Part shown: piece after piece, positions 51,790 to 59,680 of the stretch
Layout: every line of letters starts with the position of its first letter
How positions within the stretch are numbered: position 1 is the first letter of the stretch
Source of the DNA: CAYJFG01 sp051881695
GTDB taxonomy: Bacteria; Bacillota; Clostridia; Oscillospirales; Acutalibacteraceae
DNA: 62,236 nucleotides
Assembly: GCA_051881695.1 (NCBI GenBank)
Contig: JBJEQJ010000007.1
Location: 1-62,236 of the forward strand
Reading direction: 5' to 3'
Made by a program: the position numbers and the translations under genes
Notes under the pieces: model-generated
Database searches by the model: none
Told to the model about the DNA's origin: nothing
The model's input: only the letters and a program-made list of their open reading frames with translations

Positions 51790-52100
51790 ATATCCCTGTC
51801 GTTCACCCAACGCAGTTATACGAGATTGCAGGCGCTGTGGCTGCAATCTCAGCGGCAATTGTTTTGCCGCACATATTCAAAATGAAAGACGGAAGCAGGG
51901 CGGCAATCTTTGTGCTCCTATTCTCTGCGGCAAGATGGATTATTCTGCCCTTTAGGGAATTGCCGTACGACAGGCAAATCATCACAATCTTTTATCCCTG
52001 TCTTTATGCGGTGATTATCTGTTTTGCAGGGATTTTCCTCTTGAAACACGGATTCGTATGTAAAAAGAAAAAAGATAAAATAAAAAGAAACATATTATGA
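51780..52100 (+). pseudogene. 3' fragment of prolipoprotein diacylglyceryl transferase (lgt)
   Basis: 106 codons. VVHPTQLYEIAGAVAA carries the HPTQLYE motif of Lgt, followed by ALL-helical membrane segments and PFRELPYDRQIITIFYPCLY. This is the C-terminal third of an enzyme of about 270 aa. It abuts the terminase fragment tail to tail, with the joint near 51785. Its stop overlaps the next ATG (ATGA). Confidence 0.75.
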
Positions 52101-52612
52101 AAAGAATTATATCAATCATTATATCGGCACTCATTATTTCTTCCGTGATGTTGCTCGTATCCTGCGGTCAGCCGGAAAAGGATAAAACGCACGATGAAAT
52201 CTTCAAAGAGATAACCGATTTAAACAGAGCAAATAACGAAAAGCGCCTGACATTCCTGTCCTCGGATATATATGCCGAGGCGTATGCCTATTTGGGCAAC
52301 ACATTAGAAGGGCTCCTGCCCGAGAGTGAATATGAGATAACGCTGGAGCCCGGTTCGTTGCTGGGCGACGATCTCAGCGTATTTGCGGATTTTGCGGATA
52401 ACAGCGAAACAAGGCTTCAATTCTTTTCGAAAGCGAAGGCATACATAAAAGTCGATTTCTGGTCTTACGGCTGGGATGCGAAGGACTTCGCAGAAAAGCT
52501 GATGACTTATCAGATCAGCGGCGAGCTAGCGGCCGACGAATTCGGCAAGGATGTTTTTAAAATGGATGCGGTATCGGGGGAGGCTACCTTCTCGCCGATG
52601 CCGGGAGTATAA
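52097..52612 (+). CDS. Predicted lipoprotein of unknown function
   Basis: 171 aa. The signal peptide ends in the lipobox LLVSC (Cys23). The mature protein is acidic and helical then beta (NEKRLTFLSSDIYAEAYAYL; LQFFSKAKAYIKVDFWSYG). It is translationally coupled to the lgt fragment and followed 44 bases later by the zinc-ribbon gene, so the three probably came together. Confidence 0.6.
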   Translation: MKRIISIIISALIISSVMLLVSCGQPEKDKTHDEIFKEITDLNRANNEKRLTFLSSDIYAEAYAYLGNTLEGLLPESEYEITLEPGSLLGDDLSVFADFADNSETRLQFFSKAKAYIKVDFWSYGWDAKDFAEKLMTYQISGELAADEFGKDVFKMDAVSGEATFSPMPGV

Positions 52613-52656
52613 ACACTAATCAAATACAGACAAAATATTCAGCGGAGGTAATATCA

Positions 52657-53631
52657 ATGGCAAAATTCTGTTATAACTGCGGAAATCCTATTGAAGAGGA
52701 AGATGTGTTCTGTTATAACTGCGGCGCAAAACTCGACTCACCGGAGAGCGTACAGCCTGAACAGGGTCAGACACAGTCCTACGGTGACGCTAATAATCAA
52801 CCCCCACAGCAACCACCTCAGCCGCAGCAGCAACAACAGCAACAACAACCACAGCAGAAATACATCCCCTATCAGCAGCCGGCTCAGCCCTATCCTCAAT
52901 ACGGCAATCAGAAGCCACCAAAAAAGAATAACACGGCTCTTATCATCTCTCTCGTTGTCGCCGGAGTTGTAGTGATAGCGGCTATAGTTGTATTTTTAAT
53001 CTTTTTCTTACCTAAGTTCCAGCAAGGAGGGAACAATCCACCGATTGCGACAACCTCTGTATCGGAGCAAGTAACCGAAGCTCCTACCGAAGAACTCACC
53101 GAAGAGCCTACCGAAAAACCAACCGAAAAGCCAACCCAAAAGCCTACTCAAAAGCCTACTCAAAAGCCGACCCAAAAGCCAACCCAAAAGCCTACTCAAA
53201 AGCCCGCAGCTGATCTGCCCTACACCAACAGCCTTGGTAAGATAGGAGACTATGATTTTGCTTGGATATCCGACGCTATGAGCGGAAACCTTGACGGCTC
53301 CTTCCTCAGCAAAGACGAGCTTCTCGGAAAGTGGAAGGGCGAATTCATATTCGATGGCATATGGGAGCTTGTCTATGTCACAATAGATACTGACGGAACG
53401 GTCACCGTACAGCCTTATAAGATCAACTACGGCGACGGCTGGGAGGACGAGTCGGGCAATCCGTCCTACGATTTCAGCGGTTCCTTTGACATCAACCGTG
53501 TATTCGGAGATGGTAAGTACGGAACAATCGATATATATCAATTCATCGAATCCGGCGAAACCCAGTACGGCATAGGCGAGTTAAAAACGAAGAGCGGAAA
53601 CAAGGCAGAAGTATATCTTGTAAGGCCCTAA
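52657..53631 (+). CDS. Zinc-ribbon membrane protein with TQKP repeats
   Basis: 324 aa. The N-terminal zinc ribbon has two CxxC pairs (FCYNCGNPIEEEDVFCYNCG). A Gln/Pro-rich stretch (about 45-90), a membrane helix (about 95-118), then an extracellular linker of PTEKPTQKPTQKP type with about seven tandem TQKP units (about 155-185) and a folded C-terminal domain (about 190-324, GKWKGEFIFDGIWELVYVTI). The cytoplasmic ribbon plus outer domain pattern is common in Clostridia; the ligand is unknown. AGCGGAGG precedes the ATG. Confidence 0.72.
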   Translation: MAKFCYNCGNPIEEEDVFCYNCGAKLDSPESVQPEQGQTQSYGDANNQPPQQPPQPQQQQQQQQPQQKYIPYQQPAQPYPQYGNQKPPKKNNTALIISLVVAGVVVIAAIVVFLIFFLPKFQQGGNNPPIATTSVSEQVTEAPTEELTEEPTEKPTEKPTQKPTQKPTQKPTQKPTQKPTQKPAADLPYTNSLGKIGDYDFAWISDAMSGNLDGSFLSKDELLGKWKGEFIFDGIWELVYVTIDTDGTVTVQPYKINYGDGWEDESGNPSYDFSGSFDINRVFGDGKYGTIDIYQFIESGETQYGIGELKTKSGNKAEVYLVRP

Positions 53632-53787
53632 ATGAGATCGTTTTGTGTAAATTTTGTATCGTATCTACTGCTGAAGCGCTTTATCTGTGGCTTTTCGCAA
53701 AAAATGAAAAAACTTTTCGCTTAAAATAAAAAACATAAGAAAGCATAAAATGAATATTTTTGCAGAAATGTTTCTGCAATTTAAAGG

Positions 53788-53826
53788 AAAACAGCCTTGT
53801 AGATAACACTTCTACAAGGCTGTTTT
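53788..53826. terminator. Bidirectional terminator
   Basis: AAAACAGCCTTGTAGA pairs perfectly with TCTACAAGGCTGTTTT over a 7-nt loop. It touches the stop of the XRE gene on the minus strand and also follows the zinc-ribbon gene. Confidence 0.88.
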
Positions 53827-54099
53827 TTATAATTTGTTATGTTTTTTTCGGTTACCGTGAGCTTCAACTATCAAATCTTTGCCCGTTGTCTTAATTTTAT
53901 TAGGAACATACTCAAATAAATCTGTTATATCGCACTCCAGAACTTCGCATATTTTATCTATATGTTCAAGATTTACTCGTACACATAGTTCGTGATACAT
54001 ATCATTTATTGTTGAAGGTCTTATTCCTGTGCGACGAGCTAAATCTGCTTGAGTCATTCTTCGAGCACCAAGCAAAGTAGATAAGTTAATTTTCACCAT
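53827..54099 (-). CDS. Small XRE-family repressor
   Basis: 90 aa. HTH with LLGARRMTQADLARRTGIRPSTINDMYHELCVRVNLEHIDKI in two steps (helices about 14-24 and 25-40), then ECDITDLFEYVP. This is the size and form of phage/ICE-type cI-like regulators (YozG/HTH_26 type). The upstream 54100-54176 region is full of TTATT/AATAA inverted repeats. Confidence 0.8.
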   Translation of the reverse strand: MVKINLSTLLGARRMTQADLARRTGIRPSTINDMYHELCVRVNLEHIDKICEVLECDITDLFEYVPNKIKTTGKDLIVEAHGNRKKHNKL

Positions 54100-54176
54100 A
54101 ATAACGCCCCGATAGTTATTATACTATAGAACGTTATTTAATAACTTTATTTGAGATAAAATAACAAGTTACGTTA
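54100..54176. promoter_or_regulatory. Inverted-repeat-rich control region of the small XRE gene
   Basis: GTTATT-T-AATAAC (54133-54145) is a perfect palindrome, and AACGTTATT-like half-sites recur on both sides (AATAACG at 54100, ACGTTATTAATAA near 54171). The layout fits multiple binding sites for the repressor. Confidence 0.5.
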
Positions 54177-54640
54177 TTAATAATTTGTTATGATAACTTC
54201 TTTAAATTCTGACCTGTTTTCAGGTTTTACCGGAAGCAAATTGTTTCTGGAAACATACTTGATATGAAAATCTTTATACATTTCACAAACAAAATCACAG
54301 GCGTTATATGATAGTATAAAACGCCCTTTAATACCCTTTAAAACACTATTTAAACGCAGGTGGTCATCTTTATTGAAGCTAACATATTTCTTGTTGTAGT
54401 AGCCCTCTGATTCAACGTACGGAGGGTCTATGTAGAACACCGCCGAAGGACGGTCATAAGTTTTAATCAGATTTTCAAAATCTCTGTTTTCAATTATGAC
54501 ATCTTTCAGGCGTTCTTTATAAAGAGGGAGCTCATCAATAACATTATAAATACGTTTTGTTGCTGTTGCAAACGAATTGCGATTACTGCCAAAACTTACG
54601 TCCCATAATCTCAAGCGGTTTAGGTATTGCCGTCTGAACC
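54177..54640 (-). pseudogene. 3' fragment of a Dam-type DNA adenine methylase
   Basis: About 154 codons of a D12-class N6-adenine methylase: LWDVSFGSNRNSFATATKRI, DRPSAVFYIDPPYVESEGYY (the catalytic DPPY) and KGRFILSYNACDF. The N-terminal AdoMet-binding FxGxG part is missing. The reading upstream of about 54640 is antisense to the recombinase piece. Confidence 0.78.
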
Positions 54641-54645
54641 TTTCT

Positions 54646-55085
54646 GTAGAAGCTGGAATAGTCAGGCAGTGGAAGATACTGCGGAGCTTCTTTCTCAAGC
54701 CACATTCTTGTATCTGAAACTTAAAAAGACTTCGGAGGATGGAGTTGTCAAAGGTATAAAATTTAAGGTAACAGGTACTGATTACAGCAAAACTGATACT
54801 ACAGACGAAAACGGCAATTTCACCCGACCGGTAAATTTCCGCAAACGCTATTACAGAATCCTCAAAGCCGCAGGCATAGAAACCAAAGGCTTGCACTCGC
54901 TTCGTCATACTTTCGCAACGAACCTTGTAAACGGCATAAAGCAACCTGACGGTTCAATAAAATCCTTAACTCCAAGACAGGTTGCCGATTTGCTCGGTCA
55001 TACAACTTCTGAAATCACAGAGATGTATTATGTGAAAAGAGATTTGACAAAGCTGAATGGGATAACGGATGAGTTTGAGTTGTGA
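54646..55085 (+). pseudogene. Chimeric fragment: SpaA-like domain joined to tyrosine recombinase C-terminus
   Basis: The first about 60 codons (YLKLKKTSEDGVVKGIKFKV ... SKTDTTDENGNFT) are a SpaA/Cna-B-like repeat of surface proteins. Near 54825, without loss of frame, the sequence becomes an integrase: GLHSLRHTFATNLVNG (HxxR), PRQVADLLGHTTSEITEMYY (third His and catalytic Tyr). The first catalytic Arg and core-binding domain are missing. No ribosome site is seen. Confidence 0.72.
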
Positions 55086-55464
55086 AATGATAGTGAATTA
55101 AATCAGAATAAATTTAAGCGTTATTATTCCTTTGCTAACTCAGCATTTTCTGTGCAATAAATCCTCTAACAATAATCATTGTGGATTTATTAATATCTTA
55201 TTTTGGGTTGATGATATTTTGTTGTAAGTATTAAAAAGGGAAAGTCTTTATATATAATAATTTGTTTTGCTTAATAAAATAGATTCTAATCAAGCGTCTA
55301 AAAAGAGTGGCTTATGACAGATTAAAAATGCATTTACTAAAATGTTTCTTTTGTAATAAATTAACAAAAAGAAATAATTATTTCGTAAATTATCATTATT
55401 GTATCAAAAGATAATAGCGTGATATAATTACACTAATAATAGATTAGTCAAAGGGAGAATAATA
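55086..55464. other. AT-rich gap before the HAD gene
   Basis: No gene is visible. An AATAAATCC/GGATTTATT inverted repeat (55156-55191) and the HAD promoter are the only structure noted. Confidence 0.5.
55399..55428 (+). promoter_or_regulatory. Promoter of the HAD hydrolase gene
   Basis: TTGTAT, 18-bp spacer, TATAAT, about 35 bases upstream of the GTG start. Confidence 0.65.
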
Positions 55465-56640
55465 GTGGCTGATAATAAATTTACAAGAAAACATAAAGAA
55501 CGAAAACCTGTTGTAGCAATTTGTTATGATTTTGATAAAACATTATCTCCTGATGATATGCAGGCACAGGGTTATATTCAATCCGTTGGATATGATATAA
55601 AAAGCTTTTGGGCAGAATCTAATAAATTGGCTGAAGATAACGATATGGATCAAAATTTAGCTTATATGTACGAAATGATGGAGAAAGCTAGGGGACGCCT
55701 TGTTTTTACCAAAGATAAATTGGAAGAGTATGGTGCAAAGGTTAATTTGTTCCCAGGGGTTGAAGATTGGTTTGAGAGAATTAGACAATATGGTTTAGAG
55801 CAAAATGTTATTGTTGAACATTATATTATATCTTCCGGACTAAAGGAAATGATTGAAGGTACAACTGTAGCAAAAAGTGGTGCCTTTGAAAAAATATATG
55901 CTAGTTCATTTTATTTTGATAATTATGGCGTTGCTATTTGGCCAGCTCAGGTTGTTAATTATACAAACAAAACTCAATTTCTATTTAGGATTGAAAAAGG
56001 TGTTTTAGACATTAATGATCAAGGTGTCAATGACTATTTCTCACCAGAAGACATTAGAGTCCCTTTCAGAAATATGGTATACATAGGCGATAGTGACACG
56101 GATATACCATGTATGAAACTGGTTAATACATACGGTGGTCATTCTATAGGTGTTTATAATCCTGATACAAAGGACAAGAAGAAAGTCTATAAAATGATAA
56201 AGGACAATAGGATTAAATATTTTGCATCTGCTGATTATACAGATGGAAGTGAACTTGATATATTAGTTAAGTCAATAATTGACAGAACGAGTGCTAATGA
56301 AAAACTTGAAAATATATCATTTGAACTTAAAGATGAGGTAAAAAAATCTGATGAGGGTTATATAATAAACGAAGAAGAGGAAAAGAAGGAGAGCCTTATA
56401 TTATCATTAGAAGATAGTTCAAGTTTTGCCAATACCCACACAATAATAAGTCAATTATTGGTAATTGATAAATGGTCTAATGATCAGATTAAAAATCTCT
56501 ATAAAATTGCTGTTGAAAATAATCAGGTCAATTGGATTTTGACAGATTATGATGTAGCGGAATTTTATAAAAGACTTCTTGAGAATTTTGATTATTCAGA
56601 CGAGAATTCGGAGAAGATCAAATTAGAATTAGAATCATAA
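55465..56640 (+). CDS. HAD-superfamily phosphatase
   Basis: 391 aa. Motif I is YDFDKTLS (catalytic Asp pair), motif II IISSG and motif IV YIGDSDTDIPCMK; a long helical cap (about 25-100) lies between I and II, as in phosphoserine-phosphatase-like enzymes. Residues about 285-391 form an acidic helical extension absent from simple HADs. The start is GTG with AGGGAGAA upstream. Base composition is clearly more AT-rich than the 1-33 kb backbone. Substrate unknown. Confidence 0.82.
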   Translation: MADNKFTRKHKERKPVVAICYDFDKTLSPDDMQAQGYIQSVGYDIKSFWAESNKLAEDNDMDQNLAYMYEMMEKARGRLVFTKDKLEEYGAKVNLFPGVEDWFERIRQYGLEQNVIVEHYIISSGLKEMIEGTTVAKSGAFEKIYASSFYFDNYGVAIWPAQVVNYTNKTQFLFRIEKGVLDINDQGVNDYFSPEDIRVPFRNMVYIGDSDTDIPCMKLVNTYGGHSIGVYNPDTKDKKKVYKMIKDNRIKYFASADYTDGSELDILVKSIIDRTSANEKLENISFELKDEVKKSDEGYIINEEEEKKESLILSLEDSSSFANTHTIISQLLVIDKWSNDQIKNLYKIAVENNQVNWILTDYDVAEFYKRLLENFDYSDENSEKIKLELES

Positions 56641-57003
56641 AGAACAGGAACTATGAAGAATGAAGTCTAAAGGTTTTCTTTTTTTCACAACTCTTCTAAA
56701 TTTTACAATTATTATTGTTATCTAGAGATGCATTAATAATTAGTAAAAATTTTTGATGCTATTTTGATGATGTAGCAGACGGAAACGTTGGAATTATTAG
56801 CGCCTGTTGAACATTTTGATGCCTGAAATGAGCGTCAACAGCGGAAATTCAGACCGTGTTTCGTACATAAAATTATATCAAAAAACGGCTTAAACGCAGT
56901 GTTTAAGCCGTTTTTGATTGGCAGGGGCAGAAGGATGCCGACTATTCATAAGGATTAATATGGAATAAAACAAGCGTTAAAAACATTCTATATTTGTATT
57001 TGA
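56641..57003. other. Non-coding gap with hairpin repeat
   Basis: Apart from the 36-bp hairpin repeat at 56881-56916 and its TCAGACC upstream block, nothing is recognised. Confidence 0.5.
56881..56916. repeat. 36-bp terminator-like hairpin repeat, copy 2
   Basis: Identical over 36 bases to 35284-35319, with shared TCAGACC and AATTATA blocks upstream at matching offsets. Here it ends no obvious gene on the plus strand within 200 bases. Confidence 0.8.
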
Positions 57004-57381
57004 TTATCTGCGATTATTAATTGTGAAATCAATATATTCCAAAACTGAATTTGCAACTTCACGACGGTATGGTCTTTCGTGAGATATAATTCCATCATAC
57101 ACTAACGGCAGTTTGTTTTTTTCAGCAAGACGATTTAGAAGATTGACATTTCCCAGCAATGCATTATGTTGCAAAGTTCTTGACTTATCAAGGTTAGCGA
57201 TGGTATCTTTATGCTCCTCTTTTGATGAATTGTTCCCATATATTTTCATCCAAGTTTCCATTTTATATATGCTGCTATGATATTCTTCAAATGACATTAT
57301 ACATCTTTCAATGGACTTGATTACCTTTGTATTATCTCTGTAGATTTCAATAAGTTTTATTATAGTGCTGTTACAAAGCAT
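57004..57381 (-). CDS. Small helical protein, DUF3232-like
   Basis: 125 aa, all-helical by composition. SRTLQHNALLGNVNLLNRLAEKNKLPLVYDG and the ending ANSVLEYIDFTINNRR resemble DUF3232 proteins of Firmicutes, of unknown function. A TTAGGAGAA site precedes the ATG. It is monocistronic, downstream of the winged-helix gene's terminator. Confidence 0.55.
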   Translation of the reverse strand: MLCNSTIIKLIEIYRDNTKVIKSIERCIMSFEEYHSSIYKMETWMKIYGNNSSKEEHKDTIANLDKSRTLQHNALLGNVNLLNRLAEKNKLPLVYDGIISHERPYRREVANSVLEYIDFTINNRR

Positions 57382-57478
57382 AAATACATTCTCCTAACTA
57401 CGAACTGATAATATAATTTTATCACTAATATGGTGGTTGTTCAATGTCTATTGTTGATTTCAAGTAAAAAATGCAGCG

Positions 57479-57513
57479 GTGCTATCACAAATAATCAAAA
57501 TTTGTGATAGCAC
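57479..57513 (-). terminator. Terminator of the PIN/winged-helix pair
   Basis: GTGCTATCACAAAT and ATTTGTGATAGCAC form a perfect 14-bp stem; leftward it is followed by CGCTGCATTTTTT. Confidence 0.75.
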
Positions 57514-57524
57514 TAATTTAAAAA

Positions 57525-58463
57525 TTAACTATTCTTATAAAATGCTGTATGAACATTTTCGTAGATTGCAAGATCGTAGGTAAAAAGTTTTATAATGTCA
57601 TTGTGTTGAGCTGTTAACTTTTGTATTTCCAGCATATGCTTAAAGTCTTCAGCAATGAAAATCATACTGGGTACTTTGTTGAGCTTTACATTCAGAGTAT
57701 CATAATGGTCAATTACTTTTTTGTATCGAACCAAACGTTCTTTAAAATCCTCAACCCATCCGTCAGTGCGGCGTGCACACTCGATAAAATAAGTTTCATT
57801 GTTGCTCTGGAGTATTGCCTGAGGACGAATGATATTATCTTTACTGTCATTTTTGTCAAACACGCAAAGCAAAGATTCAAAAGATGCGGTTGTTGACTGC
57901 ATTACGGCAATTAAAAGCTGATTTGCAGCAAGAGCTTTTTTAATATTGGCAGTAGGCATTTCTTTTATATATCCTTGTAGTCTTGCTTTAGAACCCCTTG
58001 CAAAGAAAATACCTGCACCGTGTTGACCTAACGTATAAGCCTTAAAGGAGCTTTTCTTTTCACTGTTGTTCTCGCTGAAAAACTCAATCTGCCTGAGAAA
58101 ACTCTTGTCCTTAAGTCTCTTAAGAATATACTGTATTTTTTTGAAATCAACTCTAATGCCTGCTAGCTCCAAAAGTTGATGTACCTGATGACTGGTAAAG
58201 TAAATTAAATTATTTGCTATCGTTAAAATTGCATTTTCAATATCTCCAATAAAACCAATATCCAGAAGATAATCAACCTCTGCTTGTGATGTTCTTTTGA
58301 GGGGTAAAATTAACTTGTGTGAATCTCCAGGATAAATTGAAAATGGAGATTTTTTATTTTCTGTATAGCTACCGCTGTAAATTGTATTCAGTGGCTCTCC
58401 CGTGGGGGAGAGCACTGACGGTGTGTTGTTGATGTTTTTGTTGCTTCTAAAGAAATCTAACAT
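57525..58463 (-). CDS. Winged-helix protein with nuclease-like C-terminal domain (replication-relaxation-like)
   Basis: 312 aa. After a variable N-terminus, a winged-helix region (about 50-130: VDYLLDIGFIGDIENAIL ... VDFKKIQYILKRLKDKSFLR) precedes a linker and a C-terminal domain with NNETYFIECARRTDGWVEDF and KERLVRYKKVIDHY. The order wHTH, then a strand ending in Glu, then a KxxRY helix is that of Replic_Relax-type proteins of plasmids and conjugative elements, where the fold is PD-(D/E)xK-like; the family call is tentative. TAAGGAGGA precedes the ATG at 58463, 13 bases after the PIN gene. Confidence 0.45.
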   Translation of the reverse strand: MLDFFRSNKNINNTPSVLSPTGEPLNTIYSGSYTENKKSPFSIYPGDSHKLILPLKRTSQAEVDYLLDIGFIGDIENAILTIANNLIYFTSHQVHQLLELAGIRVDFKKIQYILKRLKDKSFLRQIEFFSENNSEKKSSFKAYTLGQHGAGIFFARGSKARLQGYIKEMPTANIKKALAANQLLIAVMQSTTASFESLLCVFDKNDSKDNIIRPQAILQSNNETYFIECARRTDGWVEDFKERLVRYKKVIDHYDTLNVKLNKVPSMIFIAEDFKHMLEIQKLTAQHNDIIKLFTYDLAIYENVHTAFYKNS

Positions 58464-58476
58464 ATTTTTATCCTCC

Positions 58477-59058
58477 TTACGCCAAACCAAACATATTGAG
58501 TATTCTTTCAGTCTGACTGTCAACCTTTGAAACAGCAGTTACTGTTTCTTTTTTCTGTGTGTACTGCGAAGTATTTTCTTCATAATCGTATAAATGACCG
58601 CTTTTAGATATATTGAATACGTGGATGTGATTTCCTTTATATGACTGCAATGAGTTTTGCATAAGAATGTCATGCACAAGATCAGGTTTGCAAGTTATAA
58701 CAGCGAGATTTCTGTTGTTTCTGTATTTTAAAACGAGTTTTATTATCTGCTGCGGCTCAAGAAACTGTTGCTTTGGATTACCGACATATTTAATTATTGG
58801 CTGACTTGCAAAAACGCTGAGCTCTTCTATGCGCAATCTTGCGGTTTCAGCGGTTTGGGGATTGTCTGACTCAGTTAGCTTTAAAAGCTGGTTACCTGAT
58901 TCAGTCGGTATGAAGATTTTTGTTCCGCTTTCTTTCAGCTGTCTGGCACAGTTTTTCATAAGCTCTTCAAAGCCCTTGTTCATAATTGCACTTGAGTCAA
59001 AGTATGTATCATTTTCTGCCAAAAAATTTATAACGCTTTTAATACTTGGGAATTTCAT
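58477..59058 (-). CDS. PIN-like domain protein
   Basis: 193 aa. Spaced acidic residues fit a PIN nuclease: Asp in TYFDSSAIMN (about 18-24), Glu in IFIPTESGNQLL (about 50-60) and Asp/His in LAVITCKPDLVHDIL (about 118-130). The C-terminal 50 residues are polar and end with a short helix (TERILNMFGLA). PIN domains cut RNA. It is first of a two-gene unit with the winged-helix protein, with AAAGGAG before the ATG. No antitoxin-like DNA-binding gene is directly upstream. Confidence 0.55.
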   Translation of the reverse strand: MKFPSIKSVINFLAENDTYFDSSAIMNKGFEELMKNCARQLKESGTKIFIPTESGNQLLKLTESDNPQTAETARLRIEELSVFASQPIIKYVGNPKQQFLEPQQIIKLVLKYRNNRNLAVITCKPDLVHDILMQNSLQSYKGNHIHVFNISKSGHLYDYEENTSQYTQKKETVTAVSKVDSQTERILNMFGLA

Positions 59059-59102
59059 AATTTTGCAACTCCTTTGTTATTTGTATTTAGTAGGAATATA
59101 GA

Positions 59103-59315
59103 TTAAAGAAACATAACTCCGATTAGGATAATTATTGCTCCGATAACCAGTAATAATATTCCGCTTCCTATATCACCATCAATGAGTAAGTATATTCCGC
59201 CCAAAGCCGGTAGTAAACCAAAGATGATAATTATTATGCCAATAGTAAATTCGATTGCAGGGAACAATCCACAACAAATAAGGAATAAAATAATTAATCC
59301 GCCTAAAATTGCCAT
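59103..59315 (-). CDS. Tiny two-helix membrane protein
   Basis: 70 aa from MAILGGLIILFLICCG, nearly all hydrophobic with two or three membrane helices separated by a short DGDIGSG turn. AAGGAG six bases before the ATG at 59315 decides the start; the ATG at 59336 overlaps no ribosome site. Proteins of this type occur as membrane effectors beside defence genes or as simple DUF membrane proteins; neither can be chosen. Confidence 0.55.
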   Translation of the reverse strand: MAILGGLIILFLICCGLFPAIEFTIGIIIIIFGLLPALGGIYLLIDGDIGSGILLLVIGAIIILIGVMFL

Positions 59316-59456
59316 ATAAGGCTCCTTTCTTTTCATTGCTTGAATTCAAGCGTGTTTTGTATGTTTACTATTTTTCGGATAAGGCTAATCAGCCCATATG
59401 CACCACCTGCTTTTCCTTAAGCTTTGAGTATATTGTACAGCGGTCTTTAATTTTGA

Positions 59457-59647
59457 TTTTTCAAAAGCTGTCCGAACCTTTTACTCTTGATTTGTTTTTC
59501 TTACTATAATAATAAAACCAAAATCTCCGTTAATTATTTTTAAAAATCAGTCCGAAATTTTGAAAAGCTTAAAAACGCTGATTTAATTTATTTTGTATTA
59601 TTTTTATACCATATAAAAATCAGGTTGTTTTTCAAAAATAGTCCGAA
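59457..59647. repeat. Three spaced direct repeats with core GTCCGAA
   Basis: TTTTTCAAAA-NNN-GTCCGAA-like units occur at 59457-59476, 59537-59556 and 59628-59647, all on the plus strand, about 80 and 91 bases apart. The third touches the STAND gene terminator. The rest of the 59316-59679 gap is AT-rich and gene-free. Confidence 0.6.
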
Positions 59648-59680
59648 AAAAGCACCCACATATTTGTGAGTGCTTTTTTC
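59646..59680 (-). terminator. Terminator of the STAND NTPase gene
   Basis: Leftward AAAAAAGCAC-T-CACA pairs with TGTG-G-GTGCTTTTTT, ending in a T6 tract. Confidence 0.82.

Noticed and set aside
53100..53215. Short tandem DNA repeats in the zinc-ribbon gene as a CRISPR or satellite
   Set aside because: They encode in-frame TQKP linker units with 12-bp periodicity and no spacers.
47385..55085. An intact prophage or integrative element
   Set aside because: Only truncated terL, portal and integrase pieces are present; no structural, lysis or replication modules and no att repeats are visible.
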